A stretch of 64,000 nt of DNA from Streptomyces sp. NBC_00483. GTDB taxonomy: Bacteria > Actinomycetota > Actinomycetes > Streptomycetales > Streptomycetaceae. A program made the translations under genes and the position numbers. Under the pieces are notes generated by a model. That model saw nothing but the letters and a program-made list of their open reading frames with translations, was not told where the DNA came from and did not search any database. This document shows positions 44,717-55,728 of the stretch, piece after piece. Every line of letters starts with the position of its first letter. Position 1 is the stretch's first letter. The DNA lies in the NCBI RefSeq assembly GCF_036013745.1, contig NZ_CP107880.1, positions 9,672,001 to 9,736,000 of the forward strand, in the 5' to 3' direction.

Positions 44717-45802
44717 GTGACTCACGAGGTACGCGCAGTGGTCGCCCGCAAGCAGGGCGCCCCCGTCTCCGTGGAAACGATCCTGGTCCCGGAGCCCGGG
44801 CCGGGGGAGGCGCTGGTGCAGGTGCGGGCCTGCGGCGTCTGCCACACCGATCTGCACTACCGGGAGGGCGGGATCGGCGACGAGTTCCCGTTCCTGCTCG
44901 GTCACGAGGCCGCAGGCGTCGTCGAGTCCGTCGGCGACGGGGTCACCGACGTGGCGCCCGGCGACTTCGTGATCCTCAACTGGCGTGCCGTGTGCGGCAG
45001 TTGCCGGGCCTGTCGACGCGGCCGGCCCTGGTACTGCTTCGCCACGCGCAATGCCACGCAGCCCATGACCCTCCTCGACGGCACGGCGCTCTCGCCGGCC
45101 CTCGGCATCGGCGCGTTCGCCGAGAAGACGCTCGTCGCCGCCGGGCAGTGCACCAAGGTCGACCGGGCCGCACCGGCCGCCGCGGCGGGCCTGCTCGGCT
45201 GCGGCGTCATGGCGGGCTTCGGGGCCGCGGTCAACACCGGAGGCGTCGGCAGGGGCGACTCGGTGGCCGTCATCGGCTGTGGGGGCGTCGGCATCGCGGC
45301 GATCGCCGGGGCGAAGGTCGCAGGGGCCGCCCGCATCATCGCCGTGGACATCGACGAGCGAAAGCTGGCGAAGGCCGAGCGGTTCGGCGCCACCGACACC
45401 GTCGACTCCTCCAGGACCGACCCCGTCGAGGCGGTGCGCTCCCTCACCGGCGGCTTCGGCGCGGACGTCGTCGTGGAGGCGGTGGGCCGCCCCGAGACCT
45501 ACCAACAGGCCTTCTACGCACGCGACTTGGCGGGCACCGTGGTCCTTGTGGGCGTCCCTACCCCCGAGATGAAGCTGGAACTGCCGCTCGCCGACGTCTT
45601 CGGCCGCGGCGGCGCCCTCAAGTCCTCCTGGTACGGGGACTGCCTGCCCTCCCGCGACTTCCCCGCCCTCATCGACCTCTACCTCCAGGGCCGCTTCGAC
45701 CTCGGCGCGTTCGTCAGCGAGGAGATCGGCCTCGACGAGGTGGAGTCCGCGTTCGACGCCATGCGCCGCGGAGACGTACTGCGCTCAGTGGTGACGCTGT
45801 GA
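44717..45802 (+). CDS. mscR: S-(hydroxymethyl)mycothiol dehydrogenase (mycothiol-dependent formaldehyde dehydrogenase)
   Basis: 361-residue zinc alcohol dehydrogenase of the class III-like mycothiol branch. Catalytic zinc ligands are C39 and H63 ([19 protein letters not shown]); structural zinc uses C93, C96, C99 and C107 ([15 protein letters not shown]). The NAD fold has [29 protein letters not shown] and [20 protein letters not shown] are characteristic of MscR rather than other ADHs. It oxidises formaldehyde bound to mycothiol, the product of N-demethylation by the genes beside it. AAGGAG precedes the start. Confidence 0.9.
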   Translation: MTHEVRAVVARKQGAPVSVETILVPEPGPGEALVQVRACGVCHTDLHYREGGIGDEFPFLLGHEAAGVVESVGDGVTDVAPGDFVILNWRAVCGSCRACRRGRPWYCFATRNATQPMTLLDGTALSPALGIGAFAEKTLVAAGQCTKVDRAAPAAAAGLLGCGVMAGFGAAVNTGGVGRGDSVAVIGCGGVGIAAIAGAKVAGAARIIAVDIDERKLAKAERFGATDTVDSSRTDPVEAVRSLTGGFGADVVVEAVGRPETYQQAFYARDLAGTVVLVGVPTPEMKLELPLADVFGRGGALKSSWYGDCLPSRDFPALIDLYLQGRFDLGAFVSEEIGLDEVESAFDAMRRGDVLRSVVTL

Positions 45803-45917
45803 GCGCGGGAGCCCTCTGAGCGCCGGGCCCTCTGGGCCCACACCACACACCACACACGACTCGCTTCGCTTCGGCACCTGCCGCATGTCCGTACGACATC
45901 TACCGAGGTGACATCTG

Positions 45918-47060
45918 ATGAGCATCACGAGCCTGCCCCCGAGCCTGATCTCCACGCTTCCCGGCGACTACTACACCGACCCGCAGATCTTCGCGCAGGA
46001 GCAGGAGCACATCTTCGAGTCCATGTGGTTCTGTGTGAGCCGGGCCTCCGACCTCACCAAGCCGGGAAGCTTCCGCACCTACCAAGTGGGCCGGGAGAGC
46101 GTCCTCGTCTCACGCTCCCGCGACGGCTCCGTCCGCGCGTTCCTCAACATCTGCCGGCACCGCGGCGCCAAGCTGTGCACCGAGGAGTCCGGTGAGGTCA
46201 GGCGGAACTTCCAGTGCCCGTACCATGCCTGGACCTACGGCCTCGACGGCAAGCTGATCGCCGCACCCAACCTGACGTCGATGCCGGACATCGACCGCAC
46301 CGCATACGGCCTGGTCACCGTGCACGTCAGGGAGTGGCTCGGATACGTGTGGGTGTGCCTGGCCGAGCAGCCGCCCTCCTTCGAGGACGAGGTGATCGGC
46401 GCGGTCAGCTCACGCCTCGGCGGCGCCGACGCCATCGAGAACTACGCGATCGAGGACCTCGACCTCGGCAAGCGCATCACGTACGACGTCCGGGCCAACT
46501 GGAAACTCATCATCGAGAACTTCATGGAGTGCTACCACTGCGCCACCATTCATCCCGAACTCACCGAGGTGCTCCCGGAGTTCAAGGACGGACTGGCGGC
46601 CCAGTACTTCGTCGGCCACGGCGCCGAGTTCGCCGACGAGGCCAGGGGCTTCACCGTCGACGGATCCGAGGGACTCGACCGCATCCCCTCGGTCGCCGAC
46701 GAGCAGGACCGGCGCTACTACGCGATCACCGTCCGGCCCCAGGTGTTCATCAACCTGGTCCCGGACCACGTGATCATCCACCGGATGTACCCGATCTCCC
46801 ACGACCGCACGATCGTCGAGTGCGACTGGCTCTATCTGCCGCACGTCGTGGACAGCGGCGGGGACAGTAAGGACATAGCGCGCTCCGTCGAACTGTTCCA
46901 CCGCGTCAACCAGCAGGACTTCGACGCCTGCGAGCGCACCCAGCCCGCGATGAGCTCGCGCGCCTACGTCAAGGGCGGCGTCCTCGTCCCCAGCGAACAC
47001 CACATCGGCGAGTTCCACGCCTGGCTCCAGGCCCGGCTCGGCACGCAGCGCGCCCATTGA
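45918..47060 (+). CDS. Rieske non-haem iron oxygenase, glycine betaine demethylase (GbcA)-like
   Basis: 380 residues. The Rieske [2Fe-2S] ligands are C79, H81, C100 and H103 (NICRHRGAKL; CPYHAWTYG); the mononuclear iron site includes H207 and H212 in ENFMECYHCATIHPEL. This is the alpha-subunit family of ring-hydroxylating oxygenases that also contains glycine betaine and stachydrine demethylases. With sarcosine oxidase, dimethylglycine oxidase and formaldehyde dehydrogenase in the same locus, glycine betaine (to dimethylglycine plus formaldehyde) is the likely substrate; proline betaine is an alternative. GAGGTGA precedes the ATG. Confidence 0.85.
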   Translation: MSITSLPPSLISTLPGDYYTDPQIFAQEQEHIFESMWFCVSRASDLTKPGSFRTYQVGRESVLVSRSRDGSVRAFLNICRHRGAKLCTEESGEVRRNFQCPYHAWTYGLDGKLIAAPNLTSMPDIDRTAYGLVTVHVREWLGYVWVCLAEQPPSFEDEVIGAVSSRLGGADAIENYAIEDLDLGKRITYDVRANWKLIIENFMECYHCATIHPELTEVLPEFKDGLAAQYFVGHGAEFADEARGFTVDGSEGLDRIPSVADEQDRRYYAITVRPQVFINLVPDHVIIHRMYPISHDRTIVECDWLYLPHVVDSGGDSKDIARSVELFHRVNQQDFDACERTQPAMSSRAYVKGGVLVPSEHHIGEFHAWLQARLGTQRAH

Positions 47061-47088
47061 CCGTCCATTTGTTTCCTGGAGGTTCCCC

Positions 47089-47409
47089 ATGATCCCGGTG
47101 TGCCGCATCGAAGATCTGCCCCCTGGTGAGTCCATCCGCGTGACCGAGGGAGTGCCGGCCCCCGTCGCCGTCTTCAACGCGGACGGCACGGTGTACGCCA
47201 TCGACGACACCTGCACCCACCAGGACGCCTCGCTCGCCGACGGCTTCCTGGAGGGCTGCTTCGTCGAATGCCCCCTGCACGAGGCGTCGTTCGACCTGCG
47301 CGACGGCCGCCCGACCTGCCCGCCCGCGAAGACGCCCGTCCGCACCCACCACGTCACCGTCCAGGACGGTCAGGTCCTGCTTCACGTCACCGTTGGGGAG
47401 CCCGCATGA
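47089..47409 (+). CDS. Rieske-type [2Fe-2S] ferredoxin
   Basis: 106 residues. Rieske ligands C42, H44, C61 and H64 (TCTHQDASL; CPLHEASFDL). It would carry electrons from the reductase to the oxygenase. GGAGG precedes the start, 28 bp after the oxygenase, and its stop overlaps the reductase start (ATGA). Confidence 0.9.
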   Translation: MIPVCRIEDLPPGESIRVTEGVPAPVAVFNADGTVYAIDDTCTHQDASLADGFLEGCFVECPLHEASFDLRDGRPTCPPAKTPVRTHHVTVQDGQVLLHVTVGEPA

Positions 47410-48599
47410 AGCACATCACTGTCGTCGGAGCCTCGCTCGCCGGCCTCGGCGCCGTCCGGTCGCTGCGCTCCGAGGGATACGACGGAGAGATCACCGTCGT
47501 AGGAGAGGAACAGCACCGCCCCTACGACCGCCCGCCGCTGTCCAAGGCCTACCTCAAGGGCGATGTCACGGCCGGCGCCCTCGAACTCGGTGACGCCGAG
47601 GAGTACGAACAGCTGGGCATCCACTGGGAGTTGGGCGAACGCGCCGTTCATCTGGACTGCTCCGCCACATCGGTCATCCTCGCCAACGGGCGCAGGATCG
47701 ACACCGACGGCGTTGTGGTCGCCACCGGCTCGACCGCCCGCCGCCTCCCCGGTACGGACGGCCTCGCCGGTGTCCACACCCTGCGCACGCTGGATGACGC
47801 CCGGAGTCTGCGCGCCGAACTGTTGGGCGGGGCGCCCCGGATGGTGGTCATCGGCGCCGGGTTCATCGGGGCCGAAGTCGCCGCCACCGCCCACTACTTG
47901 GGCCTCGACGTCACTGTGGTCGAGGCGCTCGACACCCCGCTGGAACGCCAGTTGGGTGCCGAGATGGGCCGCGTCTGCGCCTCCCTCCATACCGACCACG
48001 GCGTACGCCTGCTGTGCGGCACCGGAGTGGCGGAACTGGAGAGCGGCGGCGGCCGGGTCACCGGGGTGCGGCTCACGGACGGGCGGCTGCTGCCCGCGGA
48101 CATCGTGCTCGTCGGGGTGGGCGCCCGGCCGGTCGACGACTGGCTCGCCGACTCCGGTGTGTGGGTGGACAACGGCGTGGTGTGCGACGCGGGCGGTGCC
48201 TCCAGCGTCCCCAACGTCGTCGCCGTCGGGGATGTGGCCCGTCGCCCGCACCCCTTCACCGGTCGGCACGCCCGCATCGAGCACTGGTCGAACGCCGCGG
48301 AGTCGGCCGCCACCGCGGCCCGCACGCTGCTCACCGGCGAGTCCGCGACCCCGCGGGCCACCCCGCCGTCCTTCTGGTCCGACCAGTACGACGTCCGCAT
48401 CCAGCTCGCGGGCTGCGTCGGTCCCGGCGCCGTGGTCGAACTCGTGGAGGGCTCCTACGAGAGCCGGTCCTTCGCGGCCCTCTATAAGGAGGACGGGGCG
48501 CCCACCGCGGTCCTCGCCATGAACCGCTCCAAGATCTTCAACCGCCTGCGCCGCACCCTGATCCCCGCCACGGTAAGGGTCGCGCCCGCCGTCGTCTGA
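47406..48599 (+). CDS. Ferredoxin reductase, FAD/NAD(P)H type
   Basis: 397 residues. FAD motif TVVGASLAGLGAVRSLRSEG, NAD(P) motif MVVIGAGFIGAEVAATAHYL, and ATGSTARRLPG between them; the C-terminal reductase domain (FWSDQYDVRIQLAG) matches oxygenase-type reductases. It feeds electrons through the ferredoxin to the Rieske oxygenase. This is a three-component system, unlike the Pseudomonas GbcAB pair, where one flavin/iron-sulfur reductase serves. Confidence 0.9.
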   Translation: MKHITVVGASLAGLGAVRSLRSEGYDGEITVVGEEQHRPYDRPPLSKAYLKGDVTAGALELGDAEEYEQLGIHWELGERAVHLDCSATSVILANGRRIDTDGVVVATGSTARRLPGTDGLAGVHTLRTLDDARSLRAELLGGAPRMVVIGAGFIGAEVAATAHYLGLDVTVVEALDTPLERQLGAEMGRVCASLHTDHGVRLLCGTGVAELESGGGRVTGVRLTDGRLLPADIVLVGVGARPVDDWLADSGVWVDNGVVCDAGGASSVPNVVAVGDVARRPHPFTGRHARIEHWSNAAESAATAARTLLTGESATPRATPPSFWSDQYDVRIQLAGCVGPGAVVELVEGSYESRSFAALYKEDGAPTAVLAMNRSKIFNRLRRTLIPATVRVAPAVV

Positions 48600-48645
48600 A
48601 CGGGCCCGCCACCATGCCTTCGCCTCTCCCGCCGCTCCGCACCCC

Positions 48646-48655
48646 TGATATATCA
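48646..48655. promoter_or_regulatory. GntR-type operator (TGATATATCA) before the GntR gene
   Basis: Perfect palindrome 56 bp upstream of the GntR start, identical in core to the soxB site at 39998-40009. It overlaps the -35 region of a possible promoter whose -10 is TACGGT at 48670-48675. Indicates autoregulation. Confidence 0.7.
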
Positions 48656-48711
48656 ATGCAGGGATGCGGTACGGTGAGGTCTCATCGCGGACACGTCAGG
48701 GGAGGGGCGAG

Positions 48712-49386
48712 ATGGCATCTGTGCCTGCCGCCGGGGGCCAGTCGCACGGCGCGACACTGGCCGACCAGGCGTACCAGGAGATCACGGACCGGCTCGTCAC
48801 CCTGCAGATCCGTCCCGGCGAACCCGTCCACGACGCGCGTCTCGCCGCAGACCTCGGCCTCGGCCGCACCCCGGTACGCGAGGCCCTCAAGCGCCTGGAG
48901 ATCGAGCGGCTCATCGTCGCCTTCCCCCGGCGCGGCACCTTCGCCACCGAAGTACAGATCGCGGACCTCGGCCACATCTCCGAAGTGCGCCAGGAGCTCG
49001 AACCCCTCGCCGCCGCGCGCGCCAGCAAGCGGGCCACCGCGGCGGACCGGGAGCGGCTGCGCGAGCTGCTCATCCGCGTGGAGGAGGAGTCGCAGGGAGC
49101 GCCGGAACACGGCGAGATCGGCCTGCTCCGCCTCGACATGGCGGTGCATCGCGCCGTCTACGCGGTCACGTACAACCCGTATCTCGAAGCCACGCTGGTC
49201 AACTACGACAACCTCGCCACCCGGATCTGGTGCCTGTTCATCGACCGCCTGGCCGGACTCGAGCAACACGTCCACGAACACGGGCAGTTGCTGCGAGCCG
49301 TCATCGACGGCGACGAGGCCAAGGCTTCGACCGTGGCCGCCGAGCACGTGGAGAACTTCGAGCGCGCGATCCGCTCGATCATCTGA
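48712..49386 (+). CDS. GntR family regulator, FadR/FCD subfamily
   Basis: 224 residues. Winged helix at ~15-85 (LADQAYQEITDRLVTLQIRP; LGLGRTPVREALKRLEIERL) and an all-helical FCD ligand domain with RLDMAVHRAVY (likely metal-binding Asp/His) and later HGQLLRAVIDGDE. ATG 48712 has AGGGGAGGGG upstream. Identical palindromes before its own gene, soxB and the dimethylglycine oxidase suggest that it is the regulator of N-methylglycine breakdown, responding to a pathway intermediate. Confidence 0.9.
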   Translation: MASVPAAGGQSHGATLADQAYQEITDRLVTLQIRPGEPVHDARLAADLGLGRTPVREALKRLEIERLIVAFPRRGTFATEVQIADLGHISEVRQELEPLAAARASKRATAADRERLRELLIRVEEESQGAPEHGEIGLLRLDMAVHRAVYAVTYNPYLEATLVNYDNLATRIWCLFIDRLAGLEQHVHEHGQLLRAVIDGDEAKASTVAAEHVENFERAIRSII

Positions 49387-49427
49387 CGCTGTCGGCTGCC
49401 CCTCAACTCCGGGGAACGCGGGGCCCA

Positions 49428-49476
49428 TTGACGCCCGCCACGCAGCGGTTCTAGTGTGCCGATCGCTGGTATATCA
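49428..49476 (+). promoter_or_regulatory. Promoter and GntR-type operator before the mscR remnant and dimethylglycine oxidase
   Basis: TTGACG (49428-49433), 18-bp spacer, TAGTGT (49452-49457): a strong promoter match. TGGTATATCA at 49467-49476, one base from the other two operators, lies just past the expected start, as at soxB. Confidence 0.7.
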
Positions 49477-49598
49477 ATCACGCTCAACTGTCGTGTCAAT
49501 TCCACGTGAACGCGCGGCCGTTACCGCCGAAGCGGGCGGCCGACACTTCTCCCGAACGCCACAAGCCCCAACGACGGGCCGCTGCTCGGAGGATCCCC

Positions 49599-49856
49599 AT
49601 GCCCCATCAGGTCAAGGCCGTCGTCGCCCGAGCCCCCGGCGCACCGGCGACCCTGGAGACCGTGACCGTGCCCGATCCGGGCCCCGATGTGACGGACGTC
49701 GCCGAGGGAGACTTCGTCATCCTCAACTGGCGGGCGGTGTGCGGCAGTTGTCTGGCCTGTCGATTCGTGAGCGAGACGATTGACCTCACCGATGTGCAGG
49801 GCGCCTTCGACCGGATGAGCCGCGGCGAGGTGCTGCGCTCGGTCGTCCGCCTCTGA
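49599..49856 (+). pseudogene. In-frame remnant of a second mycothiol-dependent formaldehyde dehydrogenase
   Basis: An 85-codon open frame that aligns to the complete MscR (44717-45802) in three blocks: residues 1-29, 75-100 and 332-361. The missing parts, 45 and 231 codons, are both multiples of three, so frame, start, ribosome site (GGAGGA) and stop survive. The retained central block [13 protein letters not shown] keeps three structural cysteines, but catalytic C39 and H63 and the NAD fold are gone, so it cannot be a dehydrogenase. The blocks differ from the intact gene enough to indicate an old paralogue rather than a recent copy. It is 64 bp upstream of the dimethylglycine oxidase. Confidence 0.85.
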
Positions 49857-49902
49857 CGACACCACCCCCGCCGCCTCCCACAGCACCCTCGCGCACCCTT
49901 GA

Positions 49903-52380
<2,478 letters not shown>

Positions 52381-52459
52381 GCCGGGTCGCGACGTCGGCG
52401 TAGCCGTCGGTGGCAGACGTGTGCGCCTGCCACCTGGTCGGCGACCGAGCGGCGCCGGA

Positions 52460-53605
52460 TCACCCCAACAGGTCCCCGATCGTCCGAGCCACCTCGACCG
52501 CCCGCGGATCCGCGCCGCCCGGCCACGGGCCCCGAGCGATCGTGTAGCCGAAGGCCACACCCGTGTCCGGGTCGACGCAGCCCAGCGAGCCGCACGCGCC
52601 GTCGTGGCCGATGCTGCGCGGGCCGCCCCACGCCAGCTGCTTGCTCGGCTTCTGGAAGATGATGGCGTGTGCGCGGTCGTGCTGGTCGAGTACCTCGTCG
52701 TAGCCGCGTACCTGCTGTTGGCCGACCGTGGCGACGGTGTCGGGGCTCAGCAGCGGCGCGGATCCCTCGACACCCGTGACCGCGGCCGCGAGCAGCGTGG
52801 CGATGCCGAGGGCGTCGGCCGTCGCCGAGCCCGCGGGGTGGCCGAAGCGCCAGGACTGCTCGTCGTTGGCGAGATGGACGGGCGCGCCGGGCCGGGGCCC
52901 GAAGGTCAGCCGCTGCATCGCGTGCGGCGGGCCCTGCGGCTTCGGGTGTTCGCCGAGCGGCGGGATCATCGGCAGAACGTCCACGCGCCGCTCCTCGAGC
53001 CCCTGCCCCTCGGGGAGACCGAGGTAGAACGCGGCACCGAGCGGGCGGCGGATCTCCTCCTCGTAGAAGTCGTGGAGCGTGCGCCCGGTGATCCGGAAGA
53101 CCAGTTCGGCGGCCAAGTTGCCGATCGTCAGGCCGTGGTAGCCGAAGGCCGACCCCGGATGCCACAGCGGCCGTGTCGCGGCCAGTCGCTCGGCACCCTT
53201 GTGATGGTCGAGCAACTCGTCCCAGGCCAGCCCGGGTTGAGCCTCCGGCAGCCCGGCCTGGTGCGAGAGCAGCTGCCGTACGGTGACCCGATCCTTCCCG
53301 GCCTGTCCGAACTCGGGCCAGTACGAGGCCACCGTCGCGTCGAGGTCCAGCAGCCCGCGCTCGACCAGGAGCCCGACCGAGACACCGATGATGTTCTTCG
53401 ACGTCGAGTACGGCACGATCAGCGAGTCACGTCCCAGATGCGGCCCGCCGTATGCGTCGAGCGCGAGCTGCCCGTCCACGTACGCCGCGACCTGGATCGA
53501 GAGGTCGGGATCGGCGGACAGCAGCCGGTCCAGCCGGTCGACGACTTCCTCGAGACCGGCATCGGCCCGTCCGGACAACGGCCCTTGCAGCTCCGACAGC
53601 TTCAT
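52460..53605 (-). CDS. Serine hydrolase, class C beta-lactamase-like fold
   Basis: 381 residues. The SxxK motif is S67-K70 (PYSTSKNIIG), the Tyr element appears in FGYHGLTIGN and the KTG-like box is IGHDGACGS. No signal peptide is visible, unlike true AmpC enzymes, so this is more like the EstB-type esterase/peptidase branch. ATG 53605 has GAGGGAGAG upstream; the longer frame adds a low-complexity leader. Isolated gene. Confidence 0.85.
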   Translation of the reverse strand: MKLSELQGPLSGRADAGLEEVVDRLDRLLSADPDLSIQVAAYVDGQLALDAYGGPHLGRDSLIVPYSTSKNIIGVSVGLLVERGLLDLDATVASYWPEFGQAGKDRVTVRQLLSHQAGLPEAQPGLAWDELLDHHKGAERLAATRPLWHPGSAFGYHGLTIGNLAAELVFRITGRTLHDFYEEEIRRPLGAAFYLGLPEGQGLEERRVDVLPMIPPLGEHPKPQGPPHAMQRLTFGPRPGAPVHLANDEQSWRFGHPAGSATADALGIATLLAAAVTGVEGSAPLLSPDTVATVGQQQVRGYDEVLDQHDRAHAIIFQKPSKQLAWGGPRSIGHDGACGSLGCVDPDTGVAFGYTIARGPWPGGADPRAVEVARTIGDLLG

Positions 53606-53673
53606 CGCTCTCCCTCGATCCGCGCGTGCGCCCAACCGATCACCGGCGCTTGCACGTGTCAAGAGTCTGCGTG

Positions 53674-53690
53674 GGGTTCCACCGGAACCC
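53674..53690. promoter_or_regulatory. Palindrome GGGTTCC-ACC-GGAACCC
   Basis: Perfect 7-bp arms with a 3-bp centre in the 190-bp gap between the divergent beta-lactamase-like gene and membrane protein gene. Candidate operator; no regulator is encoded next to it. Confidence 0.45.
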
Positions 53691-53795
53691 TGCGAGGTTC
53701 GCCCGAATCACCATGTGTTCCCATATCCGGGCCGAGGGAGTGGGATGTCGCGCGGACCGCCGCGCGGGTCGGCGTAGCGAAGGGCGGGTGGCGGG

Positions 53796-54530
53796 GTGGC
53801 AGGCGCAGGGGACAGAGGCGCGCGGACAGTCATGTGGTTGCTGTGCGCGGTGCTGATGCTCGCCGTCGGGGCGGCGATGATCCCCGAGTTCCGCGCGGCG
53901 CAGGAACGGGAGCGGGAGTTCCGGGCGGCGCCGGTGTGCGCCTCGGCCCCGGTCGAGGTGTCGGACTGCCGGTGGAAGCAGAAGTTCACCGTACGCAGCG
54001 TGGACCTGCACCGCGGATCGAGGCACAAGTCGCCGGAGGCCGACCTGCTGCTGCCCTCCGGCAAGCCATGGCATGTGAACTTCCGGAACTACAACCCCGT
54101 CGCATCGGGCCTCGAACCGCGCGACAAGGTGGTCGGACTGATCTGGCGCGGCGACGTCGTCGACCTGCGCGACACCGAGGGTGAGCACCAGGAGACCACC
54201 GAGGGCCCGCTGGACTGGCCGACGGACCGCCTCGGCGGCGCCCTCGCGTTCCTGTCTTTCGGAGCGGCCGCCCTGGTCGGCGCGCTGTGGTCGGCGTTCG
54301 CCCGCGGCAACCGGCGCCACGAAGCGGCCGGGAGAATGGTGCGCCTGCACGGCATCCCCCTCGGCGTCACCGCCATCCTGATCCTGTGGCTGCAATCGGC
54401 CAACGACTGGCCCGCGCGGTCGCTTCCGATCATCTGGGGGATCGTCGCGGCGCTGATCCTCGCCAACATGGTGGGCTTCGTCGTGGCGGCGCTGCGCGGG
54501 CAGATCGGGCGCGCGAGCGGCGAAGCGTGA
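53796..54530 (+). CDS. Hypothetical membrane protein
   Basis: 244 residues. Four hydrophobic stretches: ~12-28, ~147-165, ~185-200 and ~212-232. The region between the first two is ~115 residues long, probably outside the membrane, and contains two cysteines (APVCASAPVEVSDC) that could pair. I do not recognise a family. GTG 53796 is the first plausible start. No operon partner. Confidence 0.65.
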   Translation: MAGAGDRGARTVMWLLCAVLMLAVGAAMIPEFRAAQEREREFRAAPVCASAPVEVSDCRWKQKFTVRSVDLHRGSRHKSPEADLLLPSGKPWHVNFRNYNPVASGLEPRDKVVGLIWRGDVVDLRDTEGEHQETTEGPLDWPTDRLGGALAFLSFGAAALVGALWSAFARGNRRHEAAGRMVRLHGIPLGVTAILILWLQSANDWPARSLPIIWGIVAALILANMVGFVVAALRGQIGRASGEA

Positions 54531-54564
54531 CGGCGGCTCAGCCCACCAGTGCCCCGCTGAGCAG

Positions 54565-54792
54565 ATGGCCGCGCCGATGGTCGTGACCGCCGTGCAGACC
54601 CACAAGATCGCCCTGCGCGCGCTCCTCACCGAACTGGCGGAGGACGCCGGCGTGCGCAACTCGGTCGCGGTGGGCGCCCAGTTGGCCGTGCTGTTCGACG
54701 GGGCGATGGCCCTCGCGACGTTCGCGGGGGACACGGACGCCGCGCTGCACGCACGCAAGGCGGCGCAGGCGGTGCTGGCCGCGGAACTGTGA
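54565..54792 (+). pseudogene. C-terminal remnant of a TetR-family regulator
   Basis: 75-codon open frame whose sequence (LLTELAEDAGVRNSVAVGAQ; LAVLFDGAMALATFAGDTDA; ARKAAQAVL) is that of the last helices of TetR ligand domains. No DNA-binding domain is found upstream, only 34 bp from the membrane protein stop, and no good ribosome site exists. It looks like a decayed regulator whose terminator hairpin is still present. Confidence 0.6.
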
Positions 54793-54830
54793 CGTGTGGC
54801 TACGAGATATTCGTAGTCACACGTCACAGT
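54786..54830. terminator. 20-bp-arm hairpin between the TetR remnant and the dioxygenase
   Basis: ACTGTGACGTGTGGCTACGA (54786-54805) pairs with TCGTAGTCACACGTCACAGT (54811-54830) with one G-T mismatch and a 5-base loop. It includes the stop codon of the TetR remnant and sits 31 bp from the 3' end of the convergent dioxygenase gene. Almost certainly a bidirectional terminator. Confidence 0.8.
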
Positions 54831-54861
54831 CCCGAGCGAGCGGCGGGTGCTGGATTGTGCG

Positions 54862-55725
54862 CTACTCCGGCTCCAATACGAAGGTGTACTCGGCCTGAAG
54901 GTACGGCTCCGTGAGCTTGCTGCCGTCGGGCGGCGGGGCGGAGGCTGGGTCGCGTTCAGCGAAGGGGACGATGAGGGGGTCCTTCGTGCCGAACACGACG
55001 TCGCTGTCCAGGTATTGGCTGCCCTCCCGGAACAGATGGGTGATCAGTTTGCGGTGGCCGGGGTGGTCGATGAGGAAGTGCACGTGGGCCGGGCGGAAGT
55101 GGCTGATCCGGGTCCTGTGGATGAGCTCGCCCACCGGGCCGTCCATGGGGATGGCGTAGCCGAGGGGCGCGACGGTGCGGATGCAGTACGTGCCGTCCTC
55201 GCGGGTGGTGTACTTCGCGCGCAGCCGGGCCTCGTCGACCTCGGGGACCTGGGACTCGTACGCGCCGTCGGTGTCGGCCTGCCATACGTCGAGGACGACG
55301 TGGGGGAGTGGCCTGCCCGCGGTGTCGGTGACCGTACCGGTGAGGAAGAGCGGGGTGCCGGGGAGGCCGTCCGACATGTCGTGGGCGTGGGGTACGTCGG
55401 GGGAGCCGTCGATGTGGAACGGGCCGAGGACCGTGGCGGGCGTGGCACGCTCGGAGAAGCGGTGGCCGAGCTCCACGGTGAGCATGCTCAGTCCCAACAC
55501 GTCGGAGGCCAGCACGAGTTCCTGGCGTTTGTCGTCGCTGAGCCGGCCGGCCTCCGTGAGCCAGGTGATCGCGGCCGCCCACTCGTCCTCCGTCAGGTTC
55601 ACCTCGCGGGCGTACGCGTGGAGGTGGCGGACGAGGGAGGTCAGCAGCTCGGCCAGGCGCGGGGAATCGGCGGTGGACCAGCGGCCGACGGCCAGTTGGG
55701 TGAGGTCGTGCTCGTCGATGGACAC
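54862..55725 (-). CDS. Intradiol ring-cleavage dioxygenase (hydroxyquinol/catechol 1,2-dioxygenase type)
   Basis: 287 residues. An N-terminal helical dimerisation region (~1-95) precedes the beta-sandwich. Fe(III) ligands are Y156 (DTDGAYESQV), Y190 (LGYAIPMDGPVG), H214 and H216 (RPAHVHFLI). The length and helical N-terminus fit hydroxyquinol or catechol 1,2-dioxygenase rather than protocatechuate 3,4-dioxygenase. GTG 55725 is preceded by AGGAG at the end of the upstream gene; the two are 3 bp apart. Last gene of the CoA-transferase/lyase/dioxygenase operon. Confidence 0.88.
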   Translation of the reverse strand: MSIDEHDLTQLAVGRWSTADSPRLAELLTSLVRHLHAYAREVNLTEDEWAAAITWLTEAGRLSDDKRQELVLASDVLGLSMLTVELGHRFSERATPATVLGPFHIDGSPDVPHAHDMSDGLPGTPLFLTGTVTDTAGRPLPHVVLDVWQADTDGAYESQVPEVDEARLRAKYTTREDGTYCIRTVAPLGYAIPMDGPVGELIHRTRISHFRPAHVHFLIDHPGHRKLITHLFREGSQYLDSDVVFGTKDPLIVPFAERDPASAPPPDGSKLTEPYLQAEYTFVLEPE

Positions 55726-55728
55726 GGG

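Noticed and set aside
45803..45917. GGGCCC-TCT-GGGCCC hairpin as an attenuator before the Rieske gene
   Set aside because: Six-bp arms of a self-complementary GC word are common by chance here, and there is no T-run or leader peptide.
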